From Dehalococcoidia bacterium (GTDB taxonomy: Bacteria > Chloroflexota > Dehalococcoidia > Lucifugimonadales > UBA1123): a stretch of DNA of 64,000 nt. The stretch lies in contig VXRN01000027.1 of NCBI GenBank assembly GCA_009838465.1, forward strand, positions 1-64,000, given 5' to 3'. The notes under the pieces were generated by a model. That model saw only the letters and a program-made list of their open reading frames with translations. It was not told the origin of the DNA and ran no database searches. Within the stretch, counting starts at the first letter, position 1; each line of letters starts with the position of its first letter. Shown piece by piece: positions 31,367 to 40,770 of this stretch. The position numbers and the translations under genes are program-made.

Positions 31367-33088
31367 GTGGAGAAACGAGCGATTAGGGGCCATGCGTCCC
31401 AGGTAATGGTCGAGCAGCTGGCCGCGTCCGGCGTCAAGTACGTATTCAACAACTCCGGCTCACGCGAGGCGCTGTTCTTCGATACGCTGCACGCCCACCC
31501 GGACATCCACGGAATCCTGGGTCTGCACGAAGGCAGCGTTACCGCCATGGCCGGCGGGTACACGCAGGTCAAAGCCGATCCCGGAGTGATGGTCGTACAC
31601 CTCGGCGCCGGACTCGCCCAGAGCATGGGTCAGCTCATCAACGTCTGGTGGGGCGGCCTTCCGGTCGTCGTAATAACCTTCGCGGGGGATACCGGCAGCT
31701 TCGCCGACAGGATAAGCCTCGACCTGAGCCACAGCTTCGGGCCAACGTCCATCGCCGCGCCCATGACCAAGGAGAACTGGACGGTCGTCGAACCGCAGGG
31801 CCTGCCTGCCGCCATAGAGCGCGCGCTGAGGGTCGCCGCCACTCCCCCGGTCGGGCCCGTCCATCTCGCCGTTTACGACAGTATGCTCGGCCCCGCGCCG
31901 GTGGATACCGAGATAATCCATGGCGATATACCGGAGGTCAGGGCGGGCTATCCGTCCGACGACGACATGGAGCGCGTCGCGCTCGCGCTGCACGAGGCCG
32001 AGCGTCCGCTCATATACGCGGGCGACGGCATCTGGAAGAGTGGGGCCGAGGCCGCTGTTACGCAGATTGCCGAGCGGTTCGGCGCGGCGGTCGCCACCGG
32101 TATGAACGACCTGCGCGGCGTCCCCATCAAGCATCCGCAGCACGCGGGCTACTTCCCGCGCGCCGTCCAAGCGCTTCAGCCCGACCTCATCCTGTCCATA
32201 GGCTCACGACACGGAGGCGCTGGCACTGCGTCGGACTACGACGGCTTCGGCGGCAACGCCAGGCTCATAGCCATAGGCGCGGACGTAGAGAACCTGAAAA
32301 ACATGCCCGGCCTGGATCTCGCCATCCTAGCCGACGAACGCCGCGCGATGGAACGCCTCGCCGCTCTTGTGCAGAGCGAGACGACCCCGGAGCGTTACGA
32401 CGACCGCCGCCAGTGGGCAAGAGAGAACTCGACCTCGCTCAGGAACGAACGCCGCGCCGCGCTCGACAGGCCCGCCCAGGATGGCCGCGTCCGAGCGCTG
32501 CCCATCATAGAGGCGCTGGACGAGGAACTGGAGCGGCTGGGAGGCGGCATCGTCACCACCGAGCAGTTCGCGGTACCGCAGGACGTCGTTGCCGGAGACA
32601 ACGGCCCGGGCAATAATATGTACCTACGCCCCGCCGGAGGCTCCGAAGGCTACGGAGTCGGAGCTCCAATAGGCGCAAAACTCGCCGCGCCGGACAAGCC
32701 CGTCGTCGGACTGGTGGGCGACGGCTCGCTCTACTACGCCGACAGCGGCCTCTGGACTGCCGTTCATCACAACATCCCCGTGCTCTACCTGATTACCAAC
32801 AACGAGGCATACGGAATCGTAGCGGGAGCGTTCGGACGCGCCGAGGGCAACATGCTCGAGTCGGGCGACTACGGTGGAGTCGCGCTCACAGGCATGGATC
32901 CGACCAGGATAGCCGAAGGCTTCGGAATGGAGGCCATTGATCTGACCGACGAGTCCAAGGCCAACGACACCATAGCCGAGGGCCTGCGAATCGTCGAGAA
33001 CGAGCGCCGCCCATTCCTCATCAACGCGCATATGCCGATGGGCCTGCCCGAAGGCGGACGCCCGGCCCAGCAATTCAAGTTTGCTTAG
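31367..33088 (+). CDS. Thiamine-diphosphate-dependent enzyme (acetolactate synthase/benzoylformate decarboxylase-like)
   Basis: A 573-residue three-domain TPP enzyme. The N-terminal domain has LHEGSVTAMAGGYTQV with the cofactor-activating Glu; the central domain binds nucleotides in many relatives (RPLIYAGDGIWKSGAEA). The C-terminal domain has the diphosphate motif GDGSLYYADSGLWTAVHHNIPVLYLITNN. It resembles the acetolactate synthase/benzoylformate decarboxylase superfamily of uncertain substrate; 2-oxoacid decarboxylation or carboligation is expected. GTG start after GAGGAG. Not linked to ilv genes; ilvE is 14 kb away. Confidence 0.9.
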   Translation: MEKRAIRGHASQVMVEQLAASGVKYVFNNSGSREALFFDTLHAHPDIHGILGLHEGSVTAMAGGYTQVKADPGVMVVHLGAGLAQSMGQLINVWWGGLPVVVITFAGDTGSFADRISLDLSHSFGPTSIAAPMTKENWTVVEPQGLPAAIERALRVAATPPVGPVHLAVYDSMLGPAPVDTEIIHGDIPEVRAGYPSDDDMERVALALHEAERPLIYAGDGIWKSGAEAAVTQIAERFGAAVATGMNDLRGVPIKHPQHAGYFPRAVQALQPDLILSIGSRHGGAGTASDYDGFGGNARLIAIGADVENLKNMPGLDLAILADERRAMERLAALVQSETTPERYDDRRQWARENSTSLRNERRAALDRPAQDGRVRALPIIEALDEELERLGGGIVTTEQFAVPQDVVAGDNGPGNNMYLRPAGGSEGYGVGAPIGAKLAAPDKPVVGLVGDGSLYYADSGLWTAVHHNIPVLYLITNNEAYGIVAGAFGRAEGNMLESGDYGGVALTGMDPTRIAEGFGMEAIDLTDESKANDTIAEGLRIVENERRPFLINAHMPMGLPEGGRPAQQFKFA

Positions 33089-33114
33089 GCCGTGTTGACA
33101 TTTATCGTCATTCG

Positions 33115-33340
33115 TATGGTAAATATCCCCTCTCCCTGAGAGTTTACAGGGGTAGGTGAATGTGCAGTCAGCTACGGATACCAGCCGACAGGTCCCCTCT
33201 CCCTCAGTGCTCACAAGGGTAGGTAAATGTCAAATCAGCTATGATCTCCAGTCAATAGATCCCCTCTCCCTCAGGGAGAGGGCTAGAGTGAGGGTGAAAT
33301 ATCATTTAGTAATTCCCGCGAAAACGGGAATCCATACGTG
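33115..33340. repeat. Dispersed repeat cluster and ATTCCCG hairpin
   Basis: Two partial and one full GGGAGAGGG cassettes (GGTAGGTGAATGTGCAGTCA, CTACGGATACCAGCCGACAG, CCCTCTCCCTCAGGGAGAGG), then ATTCCCG-CGAAAA-CGGGAAT at about 33,315-33,334. It fills most of the 304-bp space between two rightward genes. Confidence 0.86.
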
Positions 33341-33392
33341 TAAATTGTGGCCTGGTTAGCTGCAAATTACCTTAATAGGGAGTCTTTTCGAG

Positions 33393-33965
33393 ATGCCAAG
33401 ATGGGAAAAGCGCGAGTTCAACCTGCCACCCACTCACAGATGGCAGGCGCGAAAGGGCAACAAGATATTCATCGCCGACAGGGGAGCGGTTCAGTTCGAG
33501 TACCCCGGCGATTGGGTAGCCTCTCCCGGAGAACACTCCTTCTGCTTCTACGACAAGCCGGAGCCGGACGACGACATACGGCTGGAGTGTTCGATGATTC
33601 GTATGCCCCCCATCAAGGACGACGACTGGAGCGGGCTTCCGCTGGCCGATCTGTTGGAGAACACGGTTCTGACCTCGGACGAGAGAGGAGTTACCAAGAC
33701 TGGCAGAAACCGCCGCGTCCTGCGTCCTAACATGGAAGCGGAGTGGCTGGAGGTTGACTTCTTCGATTCGAGTCAGGACCGCTGGGCGAAGTCACGTATG
33801 TGCCTGGCGCGCGGCAAGGGCATCCAGGCGTTCATAACGATGGACTACTGGCCGGAGGACACCCCCACGGTCCGCCGTGTCTGGGACGATGTGCTTCGCT
33901 CCCTCAAGCTCGGTGAGTACATCAGTAACCCGTTCCGGGGGCCGCAGAGAAGGGAACAATCCTAA
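33393..33965 (+). CDS. Conserved-looking protein, possible PsbP/DcrB-type fold
   Basis: A 190-residue protein without signal peptide; ATG follows GGGAG. The order IFIADRGAVQFEYPGDWVA, IRLECSMIRMPP, AEWLEVDFFDSSQDRWAKSRMCLARGKGIQAFITMDYW and VRRVWDDVLRSLKLGEY recalls small proteins of the PsbP/DUF1795 fold: a beta strand with YPGDW, a long antiparallel sheet and a final helix that closes it. This is pattern resemblance only. Its 3' end overlaps the convergent amidase gene by four bases. Function unknown. Confidence 0.65.
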   Translation: MPRWEKREFNLPPTHRWQARKGNKIFIADRGAVQFEYPGDWVASPGEHSFCFYDKPEPDDDIRLECSMIRMPPIKDDDWSGLPLADLLENTVLTSDERGVTKTGRNRRVLRPNMEAEWLEVDFFDSSQDRWAKSRMCLARGKGIQAFITMDYWPEDTPTVRRVWDDVLRSLKLGEYISNPFRGPQRREQS

Positions 33966-35365
33966 ACGGCAGGGTGCATCTTGCTCCACTCTGTGGCCTG
34001 CTCATACGCATGTCCCACCCTGCAAAGCAGCGGCTCGGACAGATGCTTGCCCACGAACTGGAGGCTTAGAGGCAGTCCGTCGCTGCTGAACCCGCACGGA
34101 GTGGAAAGCGTAGGCGCGCCGTTGAAGTCGTAAGGCACGGTGTAGCGCTGGAAAGCAGTCCCTCGCCGTGAGTCCATCGGTCCGTACAGCATCTCCGGCG
34201 TTACGGGATAAGCAGGGCCTATGGTGGACGGGCAGGCCATCACATCTATCTCCCTGAATGCCTCTCGTATCAGGCCGTTGCATTCGGCGCGCATATTGTT
34301 GGCTTCGGCGTAGTCCGCACCCGACTTTCCCGCGCCCATGTCCAGCCATCCTCGGAACCAGGGACCATAGTCGTCCCTGCGCGACGGATAGTTCTCGCGG
34401 TGCGCCGCCACCGCCTCCGACGAACATAGCACCGGCCAAGCTGGGAGGTACTTGTCCACATCCGGCATCCGGATGTTCACTATCTCCGCTCCAAGCTCTT
34501 CAAGGATTCTCACACCGTCCAGAACCGCTTGGGCCAGTTCGGTAGCAACGCCGTCGCTAACGTGGTTTTCGTCCAGGCCGATCCTGATGCCCTGGACGTC
34601 TGCTTCTATGTCAGCAACCATGTCAGGCACAGGGTCAGACAGCGACGTCGGGTCATTCGCGTCATAACCCGCGATTGCCTGGAGCATTATGCCCGCGTCT
34701 GTCGAACTGCGCGTCATAGGTCCGACGTGATCGAGCGACTCTGCCAGCGCGAGCACGCCATAGCGGCTGACCCGGCCCCAGGTCGGCTTCAGTCCCACGA
34801 TTCCACAGGCCGCCGCCGGAAAGCGTATCGAGCCGCCTGTGTCGCTCCCAAGCGAGCCGAAGCACAACCCGGCGGCGGTCGCAGAACCAGACCCACTCGA
34901 CGACGATCCGGCCCATCGGTTGTTGTCCCAGGGATTTAAGGGTATCTGGAGCGCGGGGTTGTAGCCGCCCATAGCTCCTTCGGTGAGGTTCAGCTTGCCC
35001 AGCAGTACCGCTCCGGCAGACTCCAGCCTCTTCACCACGGTCGAGTCGAAGTCAGGGACGTGTTCCATGTACACCTTCGCACCACCCATCGTCCGAACCC
35101 CGTTCGTGAAGCACAGGTCTTTGACCGCTATCGGGACGCCGTGCAGTGGCCCCTGATATTCCCCGGCGGCTATTTTGTTTTCGGCCCTCTGTGCTGAAGC
35201 CACCGCATGTTCGGACATGACCGTGGCGTAGCTCTTCAGATACCCGTCCAGCGCATCAATCCGTTCGAGCATCGAGTTCGTCACCTCGACTGGCGACAAC
35301 TCCCGCGACTCTATGAGCGCGGCTACTTCGGTGATAGTCATATAGTGGAGCGGCGTGTCTGCCAT
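33962..35365 (-). CDS. Amidase (amidase-signature family, GatA-like)
   Basis: A 467-residue amidase-signature hydrolase. The catalytic Lys is in GVPIAVKDLCF, the first Ser in WAGSSSSGSGSATAAGL, and the nucleophile loop is GSDTGGSIRFPAAACGIVGLKPT. No GatB or GatC gene is nearby, so it is more likely a free amidase acting on an organic amide than the tRNA-dependent amidotransferase. The first Ser loop has four serines instead of the common GGSSGG. ATG follows GGGAGGAAGG. Predicted cytoplasmic. Confidence 0.92.
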   Translation of the reverse strand: MADTPLHYMTITEVAALIESRELSPVEVTNSMLERIDALDGYLKSYATVMSEHAVASAQRAENKIAAGEYQGPLHGVPIAVKDLCFTNGVRTMGGAKVYMEHVPDFDSTVVKRLESAGAVLLGKLNLTEGAMGGYNPALQIPLNPWDNNRWAGSSSSGSGSATAAGLCFGSLGSDTGGSIRFPAAACGIVGLKPTWGRVSRYGVLALAESLDHVGPMTRSSTDAGIMLQAIAGYDANDPTSLSDPVPDMVADIEADVQGIRIGLDENHVSDGVATELAQAVLDGVRILEELGAEIVNIRMPDVDKYLPAWPVLCSSEAVAAHRENYPSRRDDYGPWFRGWLDMGAGKSGADYAEANNMRAECNGLIREAFREIDVMACPSTIGPAYPVTPEMLYGPMDSRRGTAFQRYTVPYDFNGAPTLSTPCGFSSDGLPLSLQFVGKHLSEPLLCRVGHAYEQATEWSKMHPAV

Positions 35366-35413
35366 GGTGCCTTCCTCCCGATTCTGGATGCGACGGACAA
35401 AAGATACAATACA

Positions 35414-37321
35414 TTATTCCGCGGACAATCGCTCTCGCACCTCGTCCGCTGTCTCGCCCGTGACCGGCGCTATCAGGTTTTCTATCAACCAGTCCGACAG
35501 CAGGCCGGACAGCGTCCCGGAGAGAACCCCAACGGCTTCGGCTTCCCGCAGAACCCTGATGAGCAGGTCCAATGACTCATTGGCGGACAGTCTCAGCCTC
35601 GCTTCGTCCGGCATCTCGCCCGTGACCGGCGCTATCAAATCTATGATGAACCCGTCTGAAATCAGGTTGGCCAGTGTGTCCGAGAGACTTCCCAGGTCTC
35701 TCGCTTCCGTCAGAACGAGGATGAGAAAATCCAGCGAAATGGGCGTCGGAGTTGGGGTCGGCTCAGGCGTGGGTTCCGGGGTTGGGGTAGGAGTCGGCTC
35801 AGCGCCTCCAGCTCCGTAATAGTTGCCCGCCAGGTCGCGAACATCCCCCACCATCTCGACCGTGGGGGTTGCATCAGCCGCAAGAGGCGGCACAGTGAGG
35901 AATACGTAATCCTTCCGCCCGTCGAATACCTCGGCCTTGAGCGGAGTGTCCCCATCCACACTGAAGTCTGAAGCCTGGACGGTGGAAGGGTCCACGTCTT
36001 CGCTGAAGCGCACCAGGATGCTGTCGTTTCGCGCCTTCGCCGGGTCATGCTCGGTTTTGTCGTCGCCGTCCTTGGATCGGTCCCACCAGCGGCCCGTTGT
36101 GACACCCCTTATAGTGGGGCCGGTGTTGTCAATTCTAACCGCGTGCGGTACACAACCGGCGACGTGAATCGCGACGGTGACCTCGGTCCCGTCCAGTTCA
36201 GCCCTGGGAAAATCCGGCGGGAAGCATGGGTGGAATGTGTCGTCCGACGGTCTGGGCTTGTCTAGAATGCCCAGATTGCCAGCGGCGTCCAGGGCCAGCG
36301 CCCACCAGTAGATCGTGGCGTCCGAACGGATGTCGAAGGAGTGGGGCAATCCCATCCTGACCCGGAAACCTCCGTCTATGGAGTGAACGTGTCCGCGGCG
36401 TTCGTCGTTAACCCTGTATTCCTCCGCCTGTTCGATGATGCCGTCGTCGTCCTTGTCAACGGCGAAGATGACCCATACGCTGTCTTCGTCAGCAACGCCG
36501 GAGCGGGCGTCGGTCACATCGAATTCTACTTCGGGGTCGGCCCTCTGCGAGTGGTTGTGAACAGGCATGATGTTGGAGAATACCGGGGGAGTTGTCTCCA
36601 CCGTCAGCTTCCTGGTGATAGCGCCGACCGGATCCGCGTCCATGTAGGTCAGCGTGATTGTATCGTCCTTGCCGACCTTCAGGCGCGGGGGGCTGGAGTC
36701 CGGGTTTGAGTTCCTCAATCCCACGTTTACGACGAGGCGGAAGACGCCGCTGGTCGGTGTGGTCTCCCTCAGCGTCGTCGTGAAACCCGTCGGGTCGGCC
36801 TGGGACTTGATCCTTACCGCGTCGCCGGTATCGTGTATTCTGGCTCCCCAGTAGCGGACATAGACGGTCCCTGTGTGTGGGGCGATCAGGTCAACTCGAC
36901 CGTCTGCTCTCACCCGATCAACCGTCAGTTCGGAGCCGTCCAGCTCGAACACGTTCACATCCCGTTCGTTTACGAATCCGTCGTCGTTCCTGTCCACAAC
37001 AGGGACATTTTCCAGGTAGAAGGTGCGCTCGTTGTTCAGCGTCACTTCCTCGGCCGGCGCGCAATCATCGCAATTATCGCGGGCCCCACCCGGGACATTC
37101 ACATGATTTATTACACCTGCCCTTATGCCGGACAGGTCAGGGTCAGTCAACTCCAGACCGATTTGTCCGGCCTGCCTGACCCATGTTTGATCTTCATCAA
37201 CGTCGGACGGATCGTAGAATCTCAGCGCACCCGTATCGGAGAAGGCTGGAAGAACGGCAGTGAGGGACAGGATAAGCGCCACAAACAGGGCCAGTGATAT
37301 GAACCGCGTTCCGCTTTTCAT
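35414..37321 (-). CDS. Exported protein with Ig-like repeats and duplicated C-terminal domain
   Basis: About 635 residues. A signal peptide (FISLALFVALILSLTAVLPAFS) leads into a beta-rich region with repeated DGRVDLIAPHTGTVYVRYWG-type segments and a SbsA-like ending (ILVRFSEDVDPSTVQASDFSVDG). A PTPTPEPTPEPTPTPTP linker follows, then two direct repeats of about 54 residues, each ending LIAPVTGE(M/T)xDExRxRLSA(N/E). The tail has no LPxTG or membrane helix, so how it is retained at the surface is unknown; the repeats may bind something. ATG after AGGAGGG. The function is probably structural or adhesive, which is inferred. Confidence 0.8.
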   Translation of the reverse strand: MKSGTRFISLALFVALILSLTAVLPAFSDTGALRFYDPSDVDEDQTWVRQAGQIGLELTDPDLSGIRAGVINHVNVPGGARDNCDDCAPAEEVTLNNERTFYLENVPVVDRNDDGFVNERDVNVFELDGSELTVDRVRADGRVDLIAPHTGTVYVRYWGARIHDTGDAVRIKSQADPTGFTTTLRETTPTSGVFRLVVNVGLRNSNPDSSPPRLKVGKDDTITLTYMDADPVGAITRKLTVETTPPVFSNIMPVHNHSQRADPEVEFDVTDARSGVADEDSVWVIFAVDKDDDGIIEQAEEYRVNDERRGHVHSIDGGFRVRMGLPHSFDIRSDATIYWWALALDAAGNLGILDKPRPSDDTFHPCFPPDFPRAELDGTEVTVAIHVAGCVPHAVRIDNTGPTIRGVTTGRWWDRSKDGDDKTEHDPAKARNDSILVRFSEDVDPSTVQASDFSVDGDTPLKAEVFDGRKDYVFLTVPPLAADATPTVEMVGDVRDLAGNYYGAGGAEPTPTPTPEPTPEPTPTPTPISLDFLILVLTEARDLGSLSDTLANLISDGFIIDLIAPVTGEMPDEARLRLSANESLDLLIRVLREAEAVGVLSGTLSGLLSDWLIENLIAPVTGETADEVRERLSAE

Positions 37322-37444
37322 ACCGTATCCCTCCTGTGAGTCTCGACTAGTGTTTAATCCGAGAGCGCCCACCTCTTAGTTTGAAATACGATGTGTGTTA
37401 ATCGGGGGGATTCTCCCAGTGTCCCCGGTACCTGGTTCGCCGCG

Positions 37445-38488
37445 CTAAACCAGCGGCAGCGTTACTCTCTCGCCCCGCTGCATACTGATGTTCACCGCGT
37501 CTGTGAACTCCATATATCGAACACCGTCGAAGAAGTTGGTGTGGGTTACGGGCTCGATCCCCCGTATGGCGTTGATGAACTCCTCCTCGACACGCCAGTC
37601 GCCCTGCTTCTCCTCTGGAATCTCGATCTCGGAGAGGTCGCCGTCGCCACGTCGTCCGCCGTTGACGGTCATGGAAGCGGAGTCCACGTGAACGGTGCCC
37701 TCAGAGCCGAATATCCATACCTGGTCGTCCGGGGCGAGTCCCGTGACGGTGCTGAGTCGCATTCTCGCGACCGGACCGGACGCGAACTCTATCAGGATCT
37801 CGATGTGGTCAGGTATCGCTATGTATGCCAGTCCGCCGTCCCATCCTTTTCGATGCGTGACGTTGACGCGGCCAATGGCGGTGACGGCAGCAGCAGGTCC
37901 GAACCAGCGCATTATCGCCTCGTACCATATTCCCATCTGCATAATGTTGTTGCCGGACAGGTCTCGGCTGTGCCGCCAATGAAGTTCGGCGTCCCTGTCC
38001 ACGAACCCGCCCTGGTGTACGGTTATGTCCACCGACAGCACGTCGCCGAAGTAGCCGTCCGTGATGAGGTCTTTGATCGTATTGTCTATTTTGAGCGTGT
38101 GAGGCGCAGGGACAATCTGAGTCACCAGGTGGGGCTTGAGAAGGGATGCATCGAGCATCTCTCTCGCCTCTTCGGAGTTCATCGCCATACGCGCTTCGGT
38201 CAGCACGTGCTTGTCCGCGTCCAGCGCTGCCAGCACAAGGTTGCGGTGCATATAGGGCCAGGTGCCAATGCAAATCGCGTTGGTATCGTCTGCCTCGATG
38301 AGATCAATCCATGAGTCATAGACCGTACTGAGTCCGAAATCGTCCGCTACGCGCTGACCGGACTCGCGGCTGCGGTTGGCCACGCTGACGCTTTCGACAC
38401 CGTCAATCTCGGCGAAGCCGGGCAGATGTCGCAGTCGTGTGTTGCCGCCCGCTCCGACATAGCCGATTCTGATAGTTCCGTCTGTCAT
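37445..38488 (-). CDS. Gfo/Idh/MocA-family oxidoreductase
   Basis: A 347-residue NAD(P)-dependent dehydrogenase of the Gfo/Idh/MocA family. IRIGYVGAGGNTRLRHLPG is the Rossmann loop, and VLTEARMAMNSEEARE corresponds to the EKPxxx region with Glu-Ala rather than Glu-Lys-Pro. The second domain has GYFGDVLSVDITVHQGG and WHRSRD(L)-like His-containing text. Substrate unknown; family members act on sugars, inositols or bile pigments. ATG follows GGAGGG. It is the last gene of the leftward run that begins with the peptide ABC transporter. Confidence 0.88.
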   Translation of the reverse strand: MTDGTIRIGYVGAGGNTRLRHLPGFAEIDGVESVSVANRSRESGQRVADDFGLSTVYDSWIDLIEADDTNAICIGTWPYMHRNLVLAALDADKHVLTEARMAMNSEEAREMLDASLLKPHLVTQIVPAPHTLKIDNTIKDLITDGYFGDVLSVDITVHQGGFVDRDAELHWRHSRDLSGNNIMQMGIWYEAIMRWFGPAAAVTAIGRVNVTHRKGWDGGLAYIAIPDHIEILIEFASGPVARMRLSTVTGLAPDDQVWIFGSEGTVHVDSASMTVNGGRRGDGDLSEIEIPEEKQGDWRVEEEFINAIRGIEPVTHTNFFDGVRYMEFTDAVNISMQRGERVTLPLV

Positions 38489-38550
38489 TAGAAGTTTCCC
38501 TCCAGGGATGTTGGATAATACGGTTCAGTTTTAATCTTCGGAGCATTATG

Positions 38551-39312
38551 TCAGCCCGCCGCCTCGGCGTGTCCTCCGAGGCTGACCATCTCAGGCCTCA
38601 GCCAGGTCGAGCGTCCATAGTTTGTCGCCCTGCCGACATGGAATCCCTCCACGGGAGCGAAATCCCCGGCCCTAAGCGCCTCCAGCAGATCGGCCTCGTT
38701 GCGGACGTCTCCCTTGAATGCGGTCACTCCCCTCGCAAAGCCGTCGAGCGAGTGTGCGTCCGAACCGCCCGTTCCCCAGTATCCCATGACCGCCGCCACT
38801 TCCTGGGCGAAGCGATTCTCTTCCTCGATGTTTCCGCCGTTGACTACCTCGATCTCGTCAACGATCTCGAACACAGGATGTTTGGACGCTTCCTCTGCCG
38901 TCTTCGGGATGTTGTCGGCATCCTGGAACAGCATATTCTGGGTATAGTTGGGCAGGTCGAACAGGAACCTGAACGGATGCGCCAAGATCAAGAATCCGCC
39001 AACCTTGTCCACCTCCCGCCTGAGGGTGCGTATGACCTCCACTCCGTCACCGTAGCCCGCGACGTGACCGTCCAGGCCCATGGTGATGACGTGCCCAAGC
39101 GGAGTATAGACCTCAAGCGCGCGGATCAGCACGATGTCATCTACGGTCGCTTCGAACGCCTCGAAGTCGTGGCGGGGCCATCCGTCGTGTTCAGTCACCA
39201 TGATGCCCGTCAGCCCGAGGCGTCGCGCGTCGGCGACCATCTCATCTGGTGTCAGGCCGCTGTCGGCGCTGCCCTGGTTAGTGTGTACATGAAGGTCGAA
39301 TAGCGAGGCCAC
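38551..39312 (-). CDS. PHP-domain metal-dependent hydrolase
   Basis: A 253-residue PHP protein with all signature metal-binding loops: FDLHVHTNQGS at the start, MVTEHDGWPRHD, ILAHPFRFLF and GGSDAHSLDGFA. Members hydrolyse phosphoesters, often with three metals (as in histidinol phosphatase). GTG start after GAGGAG. It lies 62 bp upstream of the Gfo/Idh/MocA gene on the same strand. The natural substrate is not known. Confidence 0.9.
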   Translation of the reverse strand: MASLFDLHVHTNQGSADSGLTPDEMVADARRLGLTGIMVTEHDGWPRHDFEAFEATVDDIVLIRALEVYTPLGHVITMGLDGHVAGYGDGVEVIRTLRREVDKVGGFLILAHPFRFLFDLPNYTQNMLFQDADNIPKTAEEASKHPVFEIVDEIEVVNGGNIEEENRFAQEVAAVMGYWGTGGSDAHSLDGFARGVTAFKGDVRNEADLLEALRAGDFAPVEGFHVGRATNYGRSTWLRPEMVSLGGHAEAAG

Positions 39313-39371
39313 TTGAATATATCTCCTCGTGTTTACTCCGTTTGCTGTCCGGGAACGGCAGTAGCATAATC

Positions 39372-39764
39372 TTAGCAGGTATCGAGAACGCCGCCTATGA
39401 TGCTGCGAACTTCACCGGAGTCCTCATAGAGTCGCCAGAACGCGCCTGTCAAAGGATCACTTACGGTCCATTCCCGCATATCCCTTTCATAAAAGTCATT
39501 CGTGCGAGGTTGGCGCAGCCATGTCGCTGTGAACCTATCTAAGTGAGACAGGTACTCGTCCGGAGTGGCGCAGGACTCACGGATGTAGTCGGCTACCATC
39601 GAAATCGCCTGATGCCGCGTGTACGTCGGCGTATTGGCCAACGTTGCCGCCGCCCTCGTCTCTTCCGACGTTGCGAGTTGTCGCTCAGTGCCGGGAATCC
39701 TTCCCACGGAAGCTATCACCAGGATCGCAATAGCCGCGCCGAACACTATCACATATTTCAACAT
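39372..39764 (-). CDS. Small membrane-anchored protein, unrecognised
   Basis: A 130-residue protein with an N-terminal hydrophobic helix (YVIVFGAAIAILVIAS), likely a signal anchor. The soluble part is helical then ends in two short segments, REWTVSDPLTGAFWRLYEDSGEV and LDTC with a terminal Cys. No family recognised. It starts 15 bp after the permease stop, in the same direction, so it is probably co-transcribed with the transporter. No clear ribosome site. Confidence 0.6.
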   Translation of the reverse strand: MLKYVIVFGAAIAILVIASVGRIPGTERQLATSEETRAAATLANTPTYTRHQAISMVADYIRESCATPDEYLSHLDRFTATWLRQPRTNDFYERDMREWTVSDPLTGAFWRLYEDSGEVRSIIGGVLDTC

Positions 39765-39779
39765 GGGCCGGACAAGCCC

Positions 39780-40766
39780 CTAAATCTGGCGCAGCCTGGG
39801 ATCCCACCTGTCACGCAGCCAGTCGCCTATGAAGTTGAATGACAATACTGTCAGAAAGATCGCTATTCCAGGGAAGAAGGCGACCCACCACGCCGAGCCG
39901 AGATACTCACGCCCATTGGATATATCCGCGCCCCATGACGGCGTGGGTGGCGGAACTCCCGCGCCCAGGAACGAAAGTATGCTCTCTGACAGAATTGTGT
40001 TTCCCACCTGGAGGGTGGTCGCTACGACGACCGTATTGGCGACGGCGGGCCACAGGTGCCTGGCCATAATCCTGGGGGTGGAAGCTCCGGCAACTTTAGC
40101 CAACGCGATGTAGTCGAAGTTGCGGACCTGCAATGTCTGGCCGCGCACGAGGCGCGCGATTCCAGCCCAGGCGCCAAGCGCCAGCACTCCCGCGACGATG
40201 GTAAAACTCTGGCCCAACACGAACACAAGCGCAATCGCGATGAGGATGAACGGCACCGCGCTGAACACGTCTATGGTACGCATGATTATCTCATCAATCC
40301 AACGTCCGAAGTACCCTGCGACCAGCCCCACCGTGGTTCCGAATATCGTACCTATGGTGATGGCGATTGCAGCCAGGCTCAACGAGAGACGCGCTCCGTA
40401 AATTATCCTGCTCAACAGGTCGCGTCCCAACTGGTCTGCTCCGAGGAGGAAATGATAGACGTCCTGGTTTCTTCCCAGGGGTATTCCGTTGGTGTTGCAG
40501 GACTGGAACTTGTTGGTGAGTTGGCCCTCTTCGCATGGGGGGTACCACGGAGGCGCTCCCAGAACCGCGCGAAGCTGGTCTTTCTCAGGCTCGTAGGGGG
40601 CTACCCAGGGAGCGAATACGGCACAAAGTACCAATACGATCAATATAAAGAATGGTATCAGCGGCCACCGACGGAATACGTACAGCGTCCGCTGAAGCGT
40701 GGACTCTTTCCCCAGCTCATCGAGATCGGAGGGCGTCATTGAATGCGCCGGAGTGGTCAATTGCAT
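39780..40766 (-). CDS. Peptide/nickel ABC transporter permease (DppC/OppC-like)
   Basis: A 328-residue permease with about six spans. VFAPWVAPYEPEKDQ after the first helix and LLGADQLGRDLLSRIIYGARLSL are the DppC family hallmarks. FDYIALAKVAGASTPRIMARHLWP is the ATPase-coupling loop. A Cys-containing insertion (PPCEEGQLTNKFQSCNTNG) sits before the GADQLGRD segment. ATG after a GAGG. It follows the DppB-like gene by four bases. Confidence 0.93.
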   Translation of the reverse strand: MQLTTPAHSMTPSDLDELGKESTLQRTLYVFRRWPLIPFFILIVLVLCAVFAPWVAPYEPEKDQLRAVLGAPPWYPPCEEGQLTNKFQSCNTNGIPLGRNQDVYHFLLGADQLGRDLLSRIIYGARLSLSLAAIAITIGTIFGTTVGLVAGYFGRWIDEIIMRTIDVFSAVPFILIAIALVFVLGQSFTIVAGVLALGAWAGIARLVRGQTLQVRNFDYIALAKVAGASTPRIMARHLWPAVANTVVVATTLQVGNTILSESILSFLGAGVPPPTPSWGADISNGREYLGSAWWVAFFPGIAIFLTVLSFNFIGDWLRDRWDPRLRQI

Positions 40767-40770
40767 ATCC

